Positions 14,920-23,849 of a DNA stretch of 64,000 nucleotides are shown here, piece by piece (position 1 is the stretch's first letter; each line of letters opens with the position of its first letter). The notes under the pieces are model-generated. The model saw only the letters and a program-made list of their open reading frames with translations. It did not search any database and was not told where the DNA came from. Made by a program: the position numbers and the translations under genes. Source of the DNA: Anaerolineae bacterium (GTDB lineage Bacteria > Chloroflexota > Anaerolineae > Promineifilales > Promineifilaceae). The stretch spans positions 26,245-90,244 of the forward strand of contig JADLAX010000006.1 in the NCBI GenBank assembly GCA_020848035.1, read 5' to 3'.

Positions 14920-17466
14920 ATGAATACACAATTGAATATGCCTAAGCGGGTTGGTTGGGTGTTCCTCTTTCTGAGTGGCGTGATTGGGCTGGTCGGTTTT
15001 ATTGCCCCATCCCAGGCGGCAACGATTGCCGTGACCACGACATTGGATGAGAACGATGGCAGCTGTTTGGACGACGACTGTTCACTGCGCGATGCGTTGG
15101 CAACGGCCGTTTCCGGCGACAATATCCTCATTCCTTCTGGCGACTACGTGTTGACCCTGGGCCAACTGTTGGTTGACCGGGAGTTAACCCTGGAAGGCGC
15201 GACCCCAGCGCCGGTTATCGATGCCAATGCATCGTCTCGCGTATTGGAAATCTCCGGCATAGTTCCGCTCACCCTCAAAAATGTGGTGCTCACCAACGGG
15301 CGCGATCTGGACGGCGCTGGCGTAGCCATTTTGGGCGGCGGCCAGCTCACTTTGATCGATAGTGAGCTGCGGGGCAACAACGCCAGCGGCAACGGCGGCG
15401 GCGTTTACCTGGGCAACCAGGGCACGATTCACCTGATTAGCGGCAGCATCAGCCAAAACAAGGCCGAAAATAACGGCGGTGGCGTCTACAACATGAATGG
15501 CCTGTTCCTGCAATCAGGTGGGGTCATCGAACACAATACCGCACTTGCCGGTGGTGGCGTATTTGTCAATCTGGAGAACGCGGTGTACCGGATCAGTGAT
15601 GGCGTGGTGCGGTTTAACACGGCCACTTCTGCTGAGGCCGGTGGCGGGGCAGTGTATGTGGCTGCTGGAACCGTGGCGGTGGATGGCGGCGAGCTGTCTC
15701 AGAACAGCGGCGATCGCGGTGGCGGTATCCAGTCGGCCAATGGGCAGGTGGTCGTCAATGGTGGCATCATCAAGGAAAACACGGCGCTTTACGGCGGCGG
15801 GGTTTACCTCACTTTCCCTGAATCTTTTCTCACCCAAAACGGCGGGCAGATTAGTGCGAATGTGTCCACCAGCACCGAATTTGGTGGCGGCGGTGTCTAT
15901 GGTTTTCAGGGCAGCATGGCCCTGACGGGCGGCGTAATCAACGGCAACACGGCCGTTGCCGACGGCGCGGGCATTAACATGCGGTTTGGTGGGTTAACCG
16001 TCACGGGCGGCACCGTGCACGACAACGTCGCGGGCCGCTATGGCGGCGGCATTTTTGCCGATTTTGCCACGCTTTCGGTGACCGATTTGCAGTTGGGCCG
16101 CAATACGGCCGTAGATGGCGCGGGTCTTTATCTGGCGGCAACGGCAAACCTGGACATGACCAATACGGCCGTTTATAGCAATACCGCTTCGGCCAGCGGC
16201 GGCGGCCTGATGCTTTTGGGCAGCACCACCCTTACCAACACCACAGTGAGCGGCAACCAGGCCCAGGCCAACGGCGGCGGCTTGTGGTTGTCGAGCGGTT
16301 CTGTGGCTCTGGAAAATGTTACCCTTGCCGAAAATGAGGCGGCCAACGGTGGCGGTCTGTACAACGAAAGTGCGGCGGTGATCCTGCACAACACGCTGGT
16401 GGCGGGCAATACGGCCGCTGCTGGCCCGGACTGCGGTGGCAGCAGCTACACCAGCGGCGGCTACAACCTGATCCAGGATGCCACCGAATGTACCCTCACG
16501 GGCAGCGCCGCCGGGGACATTTTGGGCGAAGATCCGCAGCTTGAAGCGCTCACGCTGGCTGGTGCGGCCACCTATCTTCATCCGCTCAGCGCCACCAGCC
16601 CGGCGGTAGACGCGGGTGATCCGGCCGTCTGCCCTGGCGGTGACCAGCACAACCGGCTGCGGCCAATGGATGGCAATTCAGACGGCACGGCCGTTTGCGA
16701 CATCGGCGCGTTTGAGTATGGCTTCCCCCTGCGTGTCGGCGACGTGACGGTGGCAGAAAGTGCGAATGGTCCGGTGCTGGCCAGCTTCCCGGTGACGCTT
16801 GATTTTGCCGCGCCGGTGACTATCACGGTGGCCTTTGCCAGCGGGGATCAGACGGCCGTGGCGGGGTTGGATTATACGGCCGTTGCCGGTACGCTCACTT
16901 TTGCGCCGGGCCAGACCAGCCAGACGGTGGCCGTGCCCATTCTTGACGATGGGCTGGACGAAGCGGCCGAAACGTTTGTCCTGACGTTGAGTGACCCGGT
17001 TAACGCCTTTTTGGCTAAAGCCGTTGGCGTAGGCACGATTGACGACAACGACGCCGCGCCGACGCTCGCGATTCAAGATGCCAGCCTGGTGGAAGGCGAC
17101 CGCAACAGCCAGCCGCTCCTCTTTACGGTGACGCTGGACGCGCCAAGCGGCCAGACCGTGCAGGTGAGTTATGCCACGGCGGATGGTACGGCCGTTGCCG
17201 GGGTGGATTATACGGCCGTTTCTGGCGTGCTTACTTTGGCGCCGGGTCAGACCAGCGGCACAATCTCTGTGCCTGTGTTGGGCGATTTGCTGCCGGAGCA
17301 GAATGAAACGTTTTCGGTGCTGTTGAGCAGTCCGCAAAATGCGACGCTTGGCCGAAGCCAGGGGATTGGCACGATTGTGGACAACGAACCGGCCACGCCG
17401 GAGCCGCCCGACCCGCCAGAAGATCCGGATTATCTGGTTTACCTGCCGGTGGTGATACGGCCGTAG
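14920..17466 (+). CDS. Secreted CSLREA / right-handed beta-helix protein with two Calx-beta domains
   Basis: This is an 848-aa surface or secreted protein. The signal peptide (about 1-34, ending PSQAA) is followed by the CSLREA-type motif DDDCSLRDALATA (residue 54). A long parallel beta-helix region of Gly/Asn-rich turns (GNNASGNGGGVYLGN and similar, about 80-560) comes next. Two Calx-beta repeats (about 605-700 and 710-805) each carry AGxDYTAV.G.LT.APGQTS. A Pro-rich spacer (EPPDPPEDPD) precedes the terminal YLVYLPVVIRP. The fold suggests carbohydrate binding or adhesion. The YLP..IR tail is shared with the protein at 47181 and may be a sorting signal. A hairpin at 17471 follows. Confidence 0.9.
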   Translation: MNTQLNMPKRVGWVFLFLSGVIGLVGFIAPSQAATIAVTTTLDENDGSCLDDDCSLRDALATAVSGDNILIPSGDYVLTLGQLLVDRELTLEGATPAPVIDANASSRVLEISGIVPLTLKNVVLTNGRDLDGAGVAILGGGQLTLIDSELRGNNASGNGGGVYLGNQGTIHLISGSISQNKAENNGGGVYNMNGLFLQSGGVIEHNTALAGGGVFVNLENAVYRISDGVVRFNTATSAEAGGGAVYVAAGTVAVDGGELSQNSGDRGGGIQSANGQVVVNGGIIKENTALYGGGVYLTFPESFLTQNGGQISANVSTSTEFGGGGVYGFQGSMALTGGVINGNTAVADGAGINMRFGGLTVTGGTVHDNVAGRYGGGIFADFATLSVTDLQLGRNTAVDGAGLYLAATANLDMTNTAVYSNTASASGGGLMLLGSTTLTNTTVSGNQAQANGGGLWLSSGSVALENVTLAENEAANGGGLYNESAAVILHNTLVAGNTAAAGPDCGGSSYTSGGYNLIQDATECTLTGSAAGDILGEDPQLEALTLAGAATYLHPLSATSPAVDAGDPAVCPGGDQHNRLRPMDGNSDGTAVCDIGAFEYGFPLRVGDVTVAESANGPVLASFPVTLDFAAPVTITVAFASGDQTAVAGLDYTAVAGTLTFAPGQTSQTVAVPILDDGLDEAAETFVLTLSDPVNAFLAKAVGVGTIDDNDAAPTLAIQDASLVEGDRNSQPLLFTVTLDAPSGQTVQVSYATADGTAVAGVDYTAVSGVLTLAPGQTSGTISVPVLGDLLPEQNETFSVLLSSPQNATLGRSQGIGTIVDNEPATPEPPDPPEDPDYLVYLPVVIRP

Positions 17467-17470
17467 TTAC

Positions 17471-17503
17471 AGATTGGGCCACTCTTTAAGAGTGGCCCAA
17501 TCT
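17471..17503. terminator. Bidirectional hairpin terminator
   Basis: A perfect 16-base stem (AGATTGGGCCACTCTT with its complement) closes a single central base between the convergent beta-helix and serine-hydrolase genes. A near copy with partly changed left arm sits at 41304-41337, so the sequence is reused. No long T run is present. Confidence 0.7.
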
Positions 17504-17506
17504 CTA

Positions 17507-18592
17507 TCAACGAGCCGCCGGGAACGATGTGTGGATCAGGTCGTGGATTTCCCAGCCAAGTGCCCCGGCGCACCCGCTCTGGTTGCCCAAAATGACCACG
17601 TCGAGCAGGTGCTCCGGGTAATGGTAAAAACGGCCGCTCACGCCATCTTCCTCCCCCGTGTGCCCCCAGCGCAGCAGCCGTTTGTTGGAGTCAAACACAA
17701 ATTCGTTGCCGAAGCCGTATTCCCAGAAGCAGCCGCGCATCAGCTCATTCGATTCCGAAACGTGCGGGGTGAGCATGGCCTGGGTGCTGGCAGGGGATAG
17801 CAGACGGCCGTACCGCAGCGCCGTGCTAAAGTGGTGTAGATCAACGGCCGTGGCCACCGCCCCGCCATCGGCCGCCGCTTCTGCGGTGGTGCTGTAGATG
17901 TTTTTGCGCCAGGGGGTTGTCCCGGATAGGCTTTTCTCGGCCACGTACCCCTCGGCGAGATTGGGCGCAACGGCGTCCAGGGCGATGAAATCGGCCCCGG
18001 CCATGCCCGCCCGGGCAAACACGTGCTGCCGCACGTAGTCGAAGTAGCTCACCCCGCTCACCGCCTCGATGGCCAGCCCCAGCAAAATGAAGCCTGCGTT
18101 GTTGTACTGGTATCGTTCACCTGCGGCAAAATGGGACGGCTTTTGGCTGAACAGCGGCAGGTAGTCGGCGTTTTGGCGCAGCAGGTAGATGGGATTTTCC
18201 CGGCACAGCACCGCCCATTCGGCCTCCCAATCCTCGCTTTCCTCAAACCAGTCGGCGATGCCGGAACTCATGGTGAGCAGGTGGAAAATAGTGACGTTGG
18301 CCGGTATGGCCGACTGGCGCAGGTCCAGCAGGTCATGGATGGGGGTGTTTAGCTGGAATTTGTGTTGGTCGATGAGCTGGAGGGTGGATACGGCCGTAAA
18401 CAGCTTGCCAATCGACGCCAGCCGGAAGCGGGTGTCCAGGGTGTTGGCGATGCCAAACCCCCGGTGCGCCAGGCCGCAGGTGTGGCTGAACCAAAGCTCG
18501 TCCTGCCGCCACAGCGCTACCACGCCGGAAAATTCTTCGGCGGCGGCTTTTTGCTCAATCAGTTCGGCCAACAGTTTGGTAAACATGCTCAC
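17507..18592 (-). CDS. Serine hydrolase, beta-lactamase / class C penicillin-binding-protein fold
   Basis: This is a 361-aa member of the beta-lactamase family PF00144. The catalytic SxxK is in RLASIGKLFT (about residue 58), the second motif is YQYNNAGF (Y-x-N, about 155), and the third is WGHTGEEDG (H-x-G in place of K-T-G). These fit an esterase or D-aminopeptidase-type enzyme rather than a true beta-lactamase. No signal peptide is evident, so it may be cytoplasmic. It starts 2 bases after the glycosyltransferase stop, so the pair is translationally linked. Confidence 0.88.
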   Translation of the reverse strand: MSMFTKLLAELIEQKAAAEEFSGVVALWRQDELWFSHTCGLAHRGFGIANTLDTRFRLASIGKLFTAVSTLQLIDQHKFQLNTPIHDLLDLRQSAIPANVTIFHLLTMSSGIADWFEESEDWEAEWAVLCRENPIYLLRQNADYLPLFSQKPSHFAAGERYQYNNAGFILLGLAIEAVSGVSYFDYVRQHVFARAGMAGADFIALDAVAPNLAEGYVAEKSLSGTTPWRKNIYSTTAEAAADGGAVATAVDLHHFSTALRYGRLLSPASTQAMLTPHVSESNELMRGCFWEYGFGNEFVFDSNKRLLRWGHTGEEDGVSGRFYHYPEHLLDVVILGNQSGCAGALGWEIHDLIHTSFPAAR

Positions 18593-18594
18593 CT

Positions 18595-19479
18595 CTATTT
18601 GGTGCTTTCAACGCGCTGCCAGAGGGTGGTTAACGGCCGTTGCCTCACCCGCACCTGCCAAAAAACCAGCCCCCACAAATGCAGCCGGGCGGCAAACAGC
18701 AGCAGTGTCCACCACAGCTCGCGCGGCGATTGGGCAAACTGCAGCGCCAGCTTTGGCCCCTGCCGCGCCTCCAGGCTGGCCGAGCGCATGGAGTAGGGCG
18801 ATTGGCGCACGTATGTTTGCGCGTAGCCACCAGCGGAGCGCACCTTTTGCCGCAGCCAGTCGGCGTAGGTGGTGGGGTATTTTACAAACACCTCTGCCGC
18901 TGGCGCGTAACAAATCTGGTAGCCTTGCTCGGCAATGCGGTGGGAGATGACGGCGTCCTCGGCCAGGGCATCTTCGGGGATGGGGGGGATGAGGTGGCGG
19001 CGGGCGGCAAAAAGGTAGCCGGAACAGAGCAGGAACGCCCCGGCGGCATGCCGCGCCAGCCGGGTTTGGTGCGCCCCTTCCACCAGCACGTGGGACCAGT
19101 AACCGAGTTGGGTGGTGCGGGGGCTGCTGGACAACGGCCGTCCCGTCACCGCGCCCACCCGTTCAGCGGCAAATGGGGCCAGCAGCGGGGCCAGCGCGTT
19201 TGCGCCAATCATCACATCGCCGTCGCTAAACACAACGATGTCGCCCTGGGCGGCCTGCAAGCCGAGGTTGAGCGCGGCGGGTTTGCCGCGCCGTTCTGGC
19301 TCTGGGATGTGGCGAATGAGGGGATGATTGTGGGCGTAGTGGTGGACAACGGCCGTTGTTTCTGCATCGGGGCAGACGACCAGCAGTTCGCTGCCGGGCG
19401 GCAGCTGGGGCAAAAACGCCTCAATCGCCCGGCCAATCGTGGCGGCTTCGCGGTAGGCGGTAATGAGGACAGAAATCAT
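18595..19479 (-). CDS. Family 2 glycosyltransferase
   Basis: This is a 294-aa GT-A fold glycosyltransferase. The nucleotide-sugar site begins ISVLITAYREAATIGRAIEA. The metal-binding motif is VVFSDGDVMIG (D-G-D), and the acceptor-side acidic motif is PEDALAEDAVISHRIAEQG. The C-terminal part (about 240-285) is hydrophobic, consistent with membrane association. The donor and acceptor are not predictable. It lies upstream of the serine hydrolase with a 2-base gap and downstream of an M50 peptidase across a word-repeat hairpin. Confidence 0.88.
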   Translation of the reverse strand: MISVLITAYREAATIGRAIEAFLPQLPPGSELLVVCPDAETTAVVHHYAHNHPLIRHIPEPERRGKPAALNLGLQAAQGDIVVFSDGDVMIGANALAPLLAPFAAERVGAVTGRPLSSSPRTTQLGYWSHVLVEGAHQTRLARHAAGAFLLCSGYLFAARRHLIPPIPEDALAEDAVISHRIAEQGYQICYAPAAEVFVKYPTTYADWLRQKVRSAGGYAQTYVRQSPYSMRSASLEARQGPKLALQFAQSPRELWWTLLLFAARLHLWGLVFWQVRVRQRPLTTLWQRVESTK

Positions 19480-19480
19480 G

Positions 19481-19548
19481 GGGAGATTGGAGATTGGAGA
19501 TTGGAGATTGGAGAATTTTTAATCTCTAGTCTCTAATCTCCAATCTCT
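19481..19548. repeat. Hairpin built of GATTGGA word repeats
   Basis: Four copies of GAGATTGGAGATTGG-type words are followed by the complementary words AATCTCTAGTCTCTAATC. The arms span 19482-19514 and 19520-19548 and fill the gap between the M50 peptidase stop and the glycosyltransferase start. The phase of the repeat and its mirror image make it a tandem-repeat palindrome, not a CRISPR array. Confidence 0.75.
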
Positions 19549-20360
19549 TAAATGGTGACGTTTTTGGTGCCTTTGGGCGCTTCCACCGAGCTGTACACCA
19601 CCGAGACCCCCTTGATGCGCCCGACGATACCTTCAAAGGCGGCAATAATCGCCATGAAGAGCAGGTTGACGCCAATGGCCATCGACAGGGCCAGGCCCAG
19701 GTAGCCAAAGACGGTCGCGGCTGGTCCGGCCAGGCTGTTGATCAGCAGCCCCATCCAGCCCAGCAGCGACAGGACAATGCCCACCACCACCATCGTCCAG
19801 ATGAAGGCGGGCCAGGCGCGGCGATCCGAGCGGCTGGGCATCATGCCGTTGGCGATGGCAAAAAGCAGGTAAAGCCAGAGCAAGAAGTCGGGCGTCTGGA
19901 ACACCTGGCCCAGGGCGACGGACAGCGTTTCGATCTGCCCGGACTGCACCGCGGCGGCCAGCTCCGTGACGCCAAAGACACGAAAACCGATGAGGAGGAT
20001 AACGGCCGTTCCCGAAATCAACGGGGCACCGCCAATGATGCTCTCGCGAATGGGTCCCAGGGTGCGCCCTTTGAAATATTCCACGTAGCCCAGCTGCACC
20101 GTGCCATCCGGCTGCATCCGCGGAATGACGGAGAAACTGCCGGTGCGTACGCCCAAAAAGGTTGCTGCCAGCCAGTGGCTGACTTCGTGCAAAAAGACGC
20201 CCGGCAGCAGGACGATGGCGTACAGGATGACGGCCCGTTCGGGTTTGCCCATCAGCAGCAAGGAGAGGCCATGCAGGTGGGTGTGAATCCAGCGCTGCAT
20301 CACCAGCAGAATGATCAGGGCAAAAGCAACCCAGAAAAAGGGCATGATGGCATTGCTCAT
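19548..20360 (-). CDS. Membrane metallopeptidase, M50-like (site-2 protease fold)
   Basis: This is a 270-aa polytopic membrane protein with about six TM segments. The zinc motif HEVSH (H-E-x-x-H, about residue 58) lies in a membrane segment (LLPGVFLHEVSHWLAATFLG). A later NGMMPSRSDRRAWP matches the N-x2-P-x4-D third-ligand motif of the family. It probably cleaves membrane-bound substrates; the substrate is unknown. GGAGCG precedes the ATG. It follows tpiA on the same strand after a perfect hairpin. Confidence 0.85.
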   Translation of the reverse strand: MSNAIMPFFWVAFALIILLVMQRWIHTHLHGLSLLLMGKPERAVILYAIVLLPGVFLHEVSHWLAATFLGVRTGSFSVIPRMQPDGTVQLGYVEYFKGRTLGPIRESIIGGAPLISGTAVILLIGFRVFGVTELAAAVQSGQIETLSVALGQVFQTPDFLLWLYLLFAIANGMMPSRSDRRAWPAFIWTMVVVGIVLSLLGWMGLLINSLAGPAATVFGYLGLALSMAIGVNLLFMAIIAAFEGIVGRIKGVSVVYSSVEAPKGTKNVTI

Positions 20361-20378
20361 AAAGCGCTCCGTTCCGAT

Positions 20379-20431
20379 GTAGCCGCGGATTCTTTCCGCG
20401 CTCTAGAAACGCGGAAAGAATCCGCGGCTAC
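20379..20431. terminator. Perfect hairpin between tpiA and the peptidase gene
   Basis: Two exact 22-base arms (GTAGCCGCGGATTCTTTCCG continuing CG, and its complement) enclose a 9-base loop. It may act as a terminator or mRNA-end stabiliser for tpiA. The GTAGCCGCGGATTC wording is a further repeat family of this genome. Confidence 0.7.
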
Positions 20432-20437
20432 AAATGA

Positions 20438-21190
20438 TTAGACTGCGTTTTTCACCAGCTCGACAAAGCTGGCCTTCAGGCTGGCGCCGCCAACCAGCGC
20501 ACCGTCGATGTCTGGCTGAGCCATGTACTCGGCGATGTTCTTTTCGTTGGCGCTGCCGCCGTACTGGATGCGCACTTTTTGCGCGGTGTCTTCGCCAAAC
20601 ATTTCGGCGATGGGGCCGCGCACGCTGAGGCCGATGATGCTGCCCGCCTGGGCGGCACTGGCCGATTTGCCCGTGCCGATGGCCCAAATCGGCTCATAGG
20701 CGATGACGAGGCTGGCGACCTGTTCGGCGGTTAAGCCAGCCAGGGCGGCACGAACCTGCCCGCTGACAAACGCCTGGGTTTCGCCTGCTTCGTTTTGCGC
20801 CAGGCTCTCGCCCACGCAGATGATGGGGGTGAGGCCGTGAGCCAGGGCGGCTTTGGCTTTTTTGTTGACGCCTTCGTCGGTTTCGTTGAAATATTCGCGC
20901 CGCTCGGAGTGGCCGATGATGACGTATTGGCAGTAGGGGGTGAGCATGTTGGCAGCCAACTCGCCGGTGTAGGCACCGTTTTCGGCAAAGTGCATGTTTT
21001 GCGCGCCAACACCGATTTCAGTAGCTTGCAGGGCGTCGGCGACGGCGGGGATGGCGATGAAGGGGGGACAGACAACTTTGTCTATGCCTTTAATCTGGCT
21101 CAGGCCATTACGAATTTCACGCACAAAAGCAACGGCTTCTTCGGCCGTTTTATTCATTTTCCAGTTGCCAGCAATAATTGGGGTACGCAT
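20438..21190 (-). CDS. tpiA: Triosephosphate isomerase
   Basis: This 250-aa TIM-barrel glycolytic enzyme interconverts glyceraldehyde 3-phosphate and dihydroxyacetone phosphate. Visible are the N-terminal [12 protein letters not shown] (Asn/Lys substrate site), [11 protein letters not shown] (catalytic His, about residue 95), [17 protein letters not shown] (catalytic Glu and mobile loop 6) and [12 protein letters not shown] (phosphate-binding). The length is normal. An AAAGGAGCATC ribosome-binding site precedes the ATG. It is not next to gapA or pgk here, so it stands alone or with the M50 peptidase gene. Confidence 0.97.
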   Translation of the reverse strand: MRTPIIAGNWKMNKTAEEAVAFVREIRNGLSQIKGIDKVVCPPFIAIPAVADALQATEIGVGAQNMHFAENGAYTGELAANMLTPYCQYVIIGHSERREYFNETDEGVNKKAKAALAHGLTPIICVGESLAQNEAGETQAFVSGQVRAALAGLTAEQVASLVIAYEPIWAIGTGKSASAAQAGSIIGLSVRGPIAEMFGEDTAQKVRIQYGGSANEKNIAEYMAQPDIDGALVGGASLKASFVELVKNAV

Positions 21191-21403
21191 GATGCTCCTT
21201 TCAGAAGTTTGACGCAGAGGGGCAGAGGTGCAGAGAGGAAAAACGGATGGGTCGGCCCACTCTTATTTTGGATTGGTAAGCAATACGGCCGTAATTTTAC
21301 GCTGTTTTTGTCAATTCGGGTAGCCAGCCTGCGCGGCCCATCACGCGCCACAAGCGCCGTTGAAGCGGCGTCCCCGGCATTATTGGCTGGCGGTGCCGCT
21401 GGT

Positions 21404-22525
21404 TTACGCCTTCGGCTTTCCGGTGGTAAAGAGGTCGGCAAACGGGGGGAACCGCTGCGGATTGGAGAGAACGTCTGTGGCATCGCAGAGCTGGTCCAGG
21501 CTGCCCAGGCCGCGCGGCAGGGTGCGCACCTGGGGGTCTTGAATCTGGTCGTAGAGGGCGTCGGCATATTGATCGGCGTGGCTGATGCGGTACGGCCGTT
21601 CATAAAACCACCGCTCTGCTTCGGGCAATGGCTCGGTGAGCTGCAAGCGGTTGTGCCAGCGCGCCAGGTAGCGCGTGGCCTGGTTCAGCGCCTGCTCGCG
21701 CGGCTGCCAGCTGGCGGCCAGCCACACCTGGTCAAACAGCGGCCGCAGGTCGGCGGCGCAGGGCAGCCGGGCAAAGGCGGTGCCAAACCATTTGCTGTAC
21801 GGCGCATACGCCTTTTCCAGCAAAAAGGCCAGCCGCATCAGGTTGTGCACCTGCCGGGCGGCAATCAGGCGCGAGCCGAGATCATCGCCCACATCCCCGG
21901 TGCGCCCGACAAACGGTTCTTCCTGGGCCAGGCGGGTCCACTGCCCGGCCAGCAGGTAGAGCCAGACGTCGTGCGGGTAGAAGTGCAGCCGCTGGCGCAC
22001 GGCCGTTACCTCACCCAGCTCATCGTGGAAAAGACGGCCGTAGCGCACCGTGGCCAACAGCTGCGACGGCCGCAGCAGCCAATCGACCGCCTGCATGGGT
22101 TGGCTGATGTCCAGCGCCAGGTAGTCGCGAAAAAAGCGTTGGGCCGTGGTGAACTCAACCTGGTGGTTGACTGGCGGCTGGTCGGTAAATTCCAGGTGGG
22201 TGGTGCCGTCGGGGTGACGGCCGTAATGGGTTGGATAACCCAAAATCGTCAGCGGCATCTCCTGGCGCAGCATGGCGTCGATGGCTGGGGCCTGGCTGGG
22301 CAGATCTTCTTCGGCCAGGAACAGCGTCAGGCGCGGTCCCCAGTCATGGTCGCGCGACTGCGGCGTGTCGCAGCCGAGCACATCGGATCCTTCGCCCAGC
22401 CGTCCGGCGGCGTAGGGCAGGTGGGGGAAGTGGTGGCTGAGCAACGGCCGTACCGCCTCGGTAAAAAATGCCTGGCACAAATCCAAACCTTTGATAAACG
22501 GCCGTTGCATGATGTGCTCGGTCAT
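21404..22525 (-). CDS. DUF4037 protein, nucleotidyltransferase-fold
   Basis: This is a 373-aa protein of the DUF4037 type. The N-terminal nucleotidyltransferase-like signature GRLGEGSDVLGCD with SRDHDWGPRLTLFL lies at about 40-70. The C-terminal half is helical (WLYLLAGQWTRLAQEEPFVGRTGDVGDDLGSRLIAAR). The ATG at 22525 is chosen because GAAGGAG precedes it, while the longer frame only adds translated repeat sequence. The biochemical role is unknown. In other bacteria such proteins resemble aminoglycoside or tRNA nucleotidyltransferases in fold only. Confidence 0.82.
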   Translation of the reverse strand: MTEHIMQRPFIKGLDLCQAFFTEAVRPLLSHHFPHLPYAAGRLGEGSDVLGCDTPQSRDHDWGPRLTLFLAEEDLPSQAPAIDAMLRQEMPLTILGYPTHYGRHPDGTTHLEFTDQPPVNHQVEFTTAQRFFRDYLALDISQPMQAVDWLLRPSQLLATVRYGRLFHDELGEVTAVRQRLHFYPHDVWLYLLAGQWTRLAQEEPFVGRTGDVGDDLGSRLIAARQVHNLMRLAFLLEKAYAPYSKWFGTAFARLPCAADLRPLFDQVWLAASWQPREQALNQATRYLARWHNRLQLTEPLPEAERWFYERPYRISHADQYADALYDQIQDPQVRTLPRGLGSLDQLCDATDVLSNPQRFPPFADLFTTGKPKA

Positions 22526-22769
22526 AATTTCTCCTTCAAAATTAGGCCGCGGATTGCGCGGATGAATGCGGATGAAATCTGGGCGCAATGGGCGCAAATC
22601 TGCTGATTATCACCCTCACCCCAGCCCTCTCCCTCGCAGGGAGAGGGAGCCAAATCCCCTCCCCCTCGCAGGGGGAGGGTTAGGGTGGGGGTTCACTTCA
22701 AGGACTTGAATTTTATTCTAGCCGATCCTTGTTATAATCCCATCCAATCTATGCCACCCGGAGAAAAAG
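22526..22769. repeat. Divergent gap with G/C-tract hairpin and putative -10
   Basis: Words ATCCGCG..CGGATGAATGCGG lie next to the DUF4037 start. A long inverted repeat follows (22610-22692): CACCCTCACCCCAGCCCTC through CAGGGGGAGGGTTAGGGTG. A TATAAT hexamer is at 22733-22738 with a TTGAAT upstream at 22706 (21-base spacer, so only weakly promoter-like), and CCGGAGA precedes the ATG at 22770. Confidence 0.55.
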
Positions 22770-23849
22770 ATGAATGAGCCATATCCCGATGACGTGTCGC
22801 GGCTGCTGGGGCAGGCGCGTGCTTTATTGCAAGAAGATGATTATGGACAGCTAGACGCCGCCGCTCTCTGTTTTGCGGTGCTGGCCCGCTTCCCTGACCT
22901 GACCGAAGCCGCAGAGCTCGTTTTGGAAGCGTTTAGCGATCCCTGGCTGATTCGCGACAATCGCAAGGCCATCGGGCGGCTGGTGGATGAATGGGACGAC
23001 CGCGCCTGGCAGCACCGGCGGCGATTGGCGCTTTCGTTTCGCTATACCAGCCAGTGGGAGGGTGAGTTCCACGAGGGCACCGAGCGCGTAGAGATGGATG
23101 AGGTGATGCCCGCCGACGTACACGCCATGCTGGATGAAGGGCGCAGCCAGCTGCTGCAAGATTATTTGCTGGGGCAGCGGCGCGGCAGCGAAATGGCCTG
23201 GCCAATTTTCCTCGAAGCGATCAAGCGTACCGCCGAACCTGAACTCGCCATGCTGTGGGTGGGGCATCTCTACGCCGACCAGGGCTACTTTGCCGAGGCG
23301 GTAGATGTGCTGGAGATGCTGTTGGCGCGGTTGCCTGAATCGGTAAACGGCCGTCGCCTGTGGGCCGAGGTGCGCTGGTGGCGCGAATACCAGGAGCGCA
23401 TTCCGTGGATACCGCCACGGACGGGCGGGCGTTCTGGCGCAAACGGCCGTCGCTACCGCCAGATGATGGCCCAGGTTGATCCCACCTTTGCCACCGATTC
23501 CGAGGACGATGATGCATTCCTCGAACACATTCCGCCCGACATGGACAAGTTGCCGGACGATTTTGTTTTGCCCCCGCCGGTGCAGGCGGAGCTGATTGCT
23601 CGTGTGGAAGAGGTGCTGGCGGGGTTGCCGGATGAGGTGAGTTGGAAAACGGCCGTTGACTGGAGCTACCTGGACAAGCTGGAAAACGGCGACATCGACA
23701 CGACCCAATTTCCCGAATGGGCCCAATACCTGCTGCTGGAAATCGACGATCCGCAGCAGGAGCTGTTCCTCAAGCAGTACCTGCTCAGCTACCTCGCCAA
23801 CCCGCCCCTGTTCGATGAAGGGGATGAGGATGAAGATACCACTGCATAG
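22770..23849 (+). CDS. Unrecognised soluble protein with TPR-like N-terminal half
   Basis: I do not recognise a named family. The 359-aa protein is acidic and helical. Residues 10-60 and 120-205 have alternating small/hydrophobic positions like TPR or SEL1 helices (LAMLWVGHLYADQGYFAEAV, LDAAALCFAVLARFPDLTEA). The middle is low complexity and acidic (SEDDDAFLEHIPPDMDKLPD), and the C-terminus ends in DEGDEDEDTTA. It has no signal or TM segments. It may be a scaffold. It is single, divergent from DUF4037. Confidence 0.7.
   Translation: MNEPYPDDVSRLLGQARALLQEDDYGQLDAAALCFAVLARFPDLTEAAELVLEAFSDPWLIRDNRKAIGRLVDEWDDRAWQHRRRLALSFRYTSQWEGEFHEGTERVEMDEVMPADVHAMLDEGRSQLLQDYLLGQRRGSEMAWPIFLEAIKRTAEPELAMLWVGHLYADQGYFAEAVDVLEMLLARLPESVNGRRLWAEVRWWREYQERIPWIPPRTGGRSGANGRRYRQMMAQVDPTFATDSEDDDAFLEHIPPDMDKLPDDFVLPPPVQAELIARVEEVLAGLPDEVSWKTAVDWSYLDKLENGDIDTTQFPEWAQYLLLEIDDPQQELFLKQYLLSYLANPPLFDEGDEDEDTTA

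Noticed and set aside
19481..19548. CRISPR-like array
   Set aside because: The repeat unit is about 9 bases, has no spacers and is mirrored to form a hairpin.
20795..22606. 603-codon plus-strand frame across tpiA and the DUF4037 gene
   Set aside because: Spans two conserved genes in antisense; no recognisable domains.
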